A DNA stretch of 64,000 nucleotides, from positions 2,989,618 through 3,053,617 of the forward strand of contig JANPWX010000108.1 of NCBI GenBank assembly GCA_024734555.1, given 5' to 3'. Positions 60,746 to 64,000 of this stretch are shown here, in pieces (within the stretch, counting starts at the first letter, position 1; each line of letters begins with the position of its first letter). Made by a program: the position numbers and the translations under genes. Below the pieces are notes generated by a model that was not told where the DNA came from, searched no databases, and saw only the letters and a list, made by a program, of their open reading frames with translations. The stretch comes from Trochalopteron elliotii. Taxonomy: Eukaryota; Chordata; Aves; Passeriformes; Leiothrichidae.

Positions 60746-63700
60746 CTGAAATCACAAAAATTATTACTCACAGTCAAAGAGTACTGGCACATTCAGACTA
60801 GAAAATAACAACCCAAATCACACATATGCACCCATACGCACATGTGCATGTGCACAAAATTGCTGCCTAAGAGGCTGTGCCATAAAAGAAAATAATCAAG
60901 CTAAAAGCCTTTTGAATGAAAGGATTCTTTTGGCATGAGCTAGAGTACGGTGGGATGTTACTACTAATGCTTTGATCCTGCTATTTCAATTAATCAGGAC
61001 TCACATTTTGAAGCTTTCTTTTAGTTTCAGGGACCTACAATCAGGGCTTCCCTTCCCAGTAACTTCTTTTATTTTTTTAGTAGCAAAGCTCAAATTGTCC
61101 CCAACCCATTGTTACTGAAGGCAATAAAATCACATCCAGGAAGAAAATATAGTCCTCCTCATTTAAAACTTTTAGGGGTGAGTTCGCAAAAGATCAGCAG
61201 AGCCCAAGACTAACATCTGTAGACCCCCAAAATCCTCTTCACCACAAATGAAGCTTCTCCAACTCCCATGGAATTACTGAACATTTGCCCTAGGTCAGAA
61301 AGGGTTTGTGTACCCTTGGCAGCCCAGCAATTGGCTCTTTCCTACAGTGTGCCCTAAGGCCCCTTGTTGGGACAAGCTGCTCTCCTCCTCCTCAAGGACA
61401 TCAGGGCACACCCTCGCAGGCAAAGCAGGGACTGGAAGGTCAAGTTCAGGTGATGCCACAACCCAGGGAGCACAAGAAACCTCCCTTGAAGAGAAGACTC
61501 TGAGACATCCTTACCCTCAGGACAAGGTTCGTGGCTCTGAATCCTGGACAGTGACAGGTGTCCCCAGACAATCATGTGTCAGGAAGCCTATAGCCTGAGA
61601 AGGGTGTGAGAGAGGCTTTTCTGCAACTAGAAATGCCACAAGGAGATGGTAGCTCCTCCTGAATGATTCCAGCACTTGGCTGAAGAGACTTGGCTTTTAC
61701 AAGATCTCATCTTCAGCAGCCTGGCTCTATACAGACTTCAGACATGTAAACACTGAAGTGGGAATCTTACTAACTGCTAAGCAAAAATCCTTTTGTGGAC
61801 CTAGCCCTAAGAAGGGGTAACAGCAGAAATCAATATTAAAAAAAATTAAAACCCCAGATTAATTATAGCAAAGAATACATGCAAAATTTTCAACTATGAG
61901 GGGCTGAGTTTAAAAAAAGTCACCAAAGAAGCTGTAGACCTTTTACAGAAGATACTTATGAGTTAAATGCACCTGAAAATCCTAGCCTCCTGCAATATTT
62001 CAAGAATTATTCCATTAAAAAGTCACCAATGAGTTGAATGCATTCTTAAAGAAAAAATATTTAGAAGGAAGCTTGGTTATGTCAGAATATAACCTAAACA
62101 GAACTCATGGGTTACTCAACAGGGCCTGAGCCAAAGCCTATAAAATTGTGCTTTTCCATCTTTCCAGTTCTTTCAGTGACCTCTGAATAAAATCCATAGT
62201 AATAACCCTAATACACTTAGAGAAAAAAAGTTGCATCTGTTGATATCAACCACTTTTCCATTGCTTTTCCCATAAATAATGAAGCTTAATTCTTGAAAAC
62301 TTCAGAACAGCTTCAGCAGAGTATCTAATTCTTAATTAAATATGTAATTTAATGCTTAATTTAAATTCACAAAAATTAACTCATTGACTAATTTTAGGGA
62401 AATGGTTTAACTTTTAACATATGGAACATGTAAATATATTCAGGAAGAGCTAGTGATTAGAACATTTGAGGATGGAAGTATTTGATTAAGCATCTACTTT
62501 TTCTGTGAGTTCTGAGTACTGCTTACTGGGCCACTGGCATAGAAAATACTGACATTCCCTACAAGGATCAAAAATGCCGTTGTATAAGGAGGCAGTGGAG
62601 CATAACATACATATCATAGGGCTGCTCTTTAAGAGGCACACTAAGATACACTTGAGGGTAATTTAAACCAAATACCTCTGTTTATACAAACTGCAAGGTA
62701 TTGATATCTCAAAATAATTAGGAATAGTATGAGTATTTTAGTGAAATTAAAGCAGTTATTAAGAGTATTACACTGTAAGAAGCCTGAAGTGATTCTGCAT
62801 AAGCAAGCACTGATTCTGCTACTGAGAGATGCCCACAATGTTTAAAACTGTTTTGCAGAATATACAGCAAATTTAACACCAAGTCAAGCAAGGAAGATAA
62901 GGCTCCAAAATACAAAATCTGTTAGGGAAATGAATGTATTGAGTCTTTTCCCTGAACAGGGCATGCTGCTCTGGGAGGCTCCTCAGTTTAATTGAGTCTA
63001 ATGAGTTGCAGGGTGTTTCCTGGGATGCCAGCCAGATCCTCTCCGATGGGATTTGGCTCATTACCTTGCCCACATCCTGCACTGTTACAGTTACCATGTA
63101 CAGCCCTATCTTTACTGCCAGGGAGGCAGCAGCGTGGTGGGTGTTGCTGTTTCCCTTGGGCAGAGCTTTTGCTACAGGTGGCACAGTCGACTAGCCAAGA
63201 TTCTGAAAACAGCCTAGGAATGTGGATGCCCAACTTTGCTTATATTAGCAGAGTGCAATTTTCTGATAGTGTTCAGCAGTTATCTGCTGAAAAACAGGAG
63301 TCTTCACAGTTTATTAAAACCTACATACAGAAACTCAAGCTATCCTCAGTCCATTTTAGCACTTGCATATCATGGCTAGATTTCCAACAAAAATAGAATA
63401 ACCACCATTATTGCACAGATTTTAAATTCCCTTTTATCTGACCAGTAATCATTATTTTTTTCTCACTGTAGTGAATCAGAAATAAAAATTTGCCATTTTG
63501 GTTGATGGATAGCTGCTTTACTATCTATGAACAGGGTTTTAAACTATAAATATCCAGTAAGACATGATTTCCAGATACACATCTTAGCATCAAGAATAGA
63601 TTTGAAAAAAAAAAGATAGAAATTAAAGTTACAAGTAATTTCTCACAAGCACTTACCTGTGAATTGCTGTTCCTACAATAAAGCTGCTACTGCATCTAAT

Positions 63701-63865
63701 CTGACATAGCTTTTTTATATTGACAGTCCTCAGGGCAACTTTTCATGACTTTGAAAGCTAATATGTGCTCAGGGGCCAAAGAAACTTAACAAAAAAAAAA
63801 TCAAAAAACAAAAAACACCCCACAAAAAAACCAAACCCACCACTGTTGCTGAGTATGGATTTAGG
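60746..63865 (-). other. ITGBL1: ITGBL1 upstream intron (part)
   Basis: The next ITGBL1 exon, which should encode the repeat with HPRKCNMTEEQSK-like sequence, was not found before the window end, so this is intron. Two GC-richer patches stand out: 61300-61600 (open on the + strand for 96 codons) and 62990-63200 (open on both strands, up to 134 codons on +, 103 on -). Neither product is recognised. The rest is AT-rich, with an A-rich low-complexity tract at 63789-63840. Confidence 0.75.
63789..63840. repeat. A-rich low-complexity tract
   Basis: Runs of A broken by C (for example AAAAAACACCCCACAAAAAA). Lying about 25 bases before the tail end of a - strand CR1 piece, it may have been a landing site or may be unrelated. 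Confidence 0.8.
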
Positions 63866-63930
63866 GTCACAGAATCACAGAATGGGTCACGCTGGAAAGA
63901 ACACCAGAGCACCTTTCAGGCTGCTACAGA
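63866..63930 (-). mobile_element. CR1 LINE 3'-end fragment
   Basis: The + strand has TCACAGAATCACAGAATG, then GGTCACGCTGGAAAGAACAC. This is the reverse complement of a CR1 tail with its adjoining 3' region, so the copy is on the - strand. Similarity fades after about 60 bases, where the copy is truncated or too diverged to follow. Confidence 0.7.
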
Positions 63931-64000
63931 TTATACAAGTGACCAGATTCCAAACAACACCCCGGCAGCATGGTGAACAGAGGTAAAAAAATCCTTGATA

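Noticed and set aside
60746..64000. A third ITGBL1 exon
   Set aside because: No - strand segment shows the cysteine-rich integrin EGF pattern next to splice sites.
1..64000. CRISPR arrays, operons or tRNA/rRNA genes
   Set aside because: No regularly spaced identical repeats, gene clusters or cloverleaf-like conserved boxes were seen; the window is vertebrate intron and intergenic DNA.

Overview
This window is vertebrate nuclear DNA, most likely from a bird. It is AT-rich, has almost no coding sequence, and contains short exons with canonical GT/AG junctions separated by long introns. The scattered repeats are CR1 non-LTR retrotransposon fragments with the avian/reptilian 3' tail of repeated ATTCTATG. 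There are no bacterial-style operons, ribosome-binding sites, CRISPR arrays or recognisable tRNA/rRNA genes. A 347-base run of N at 1481-1827 marks a draft-assembly gap.

Layout: positions 1-48444 are read as one large intron (intron 3) of FGF14 on the + strand. It holds an assembly gap, an unidentified protein-like block (about 1828-2640), an LTR-like element with degenerate tandem repeats and a near-perfect hairpin (about 9690-10327), CR1 fragments on both strands, a small CpG cluster (about 25705-25806) and an old MIR/L2-like remnant close to the next exon. FGF14 exon 4 lies at 48445-48643, intron 4 at 48644-51164, and the last coding exon at 51165-51301, followed by a long 3' UTR with a candidate poly(A) signal at 54390. 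On the opposite strand, ITGBL1 ends in this window: its last coding exon is at 59052-59143 and its penultimate exon at 60632-60745. From 60746 to the end is ITGBL1 intron on the - strand. The two genes are therefore tail to tail, with stop codons about 7.75 kb apart, matching the FGF14/ITGBL1 arrangement known on human chromosome 13.

FGF14 (FHF4) is an intracellular regulator of voltage-gated sodium channels in neurons. ITGBL1 is a secreted protein of integrin-type EGF repeats. The two are neighbours by conserved synteny, and nothing here suggests a shared pathway. I found no new multi-gene system. The items most worth checking are the hairpin at 10274-10327 with its LTR-like surroundings, the unidentified block next to the gap, the CpG cluster inside FGF14 intron 3, and the convergent 3' ends.
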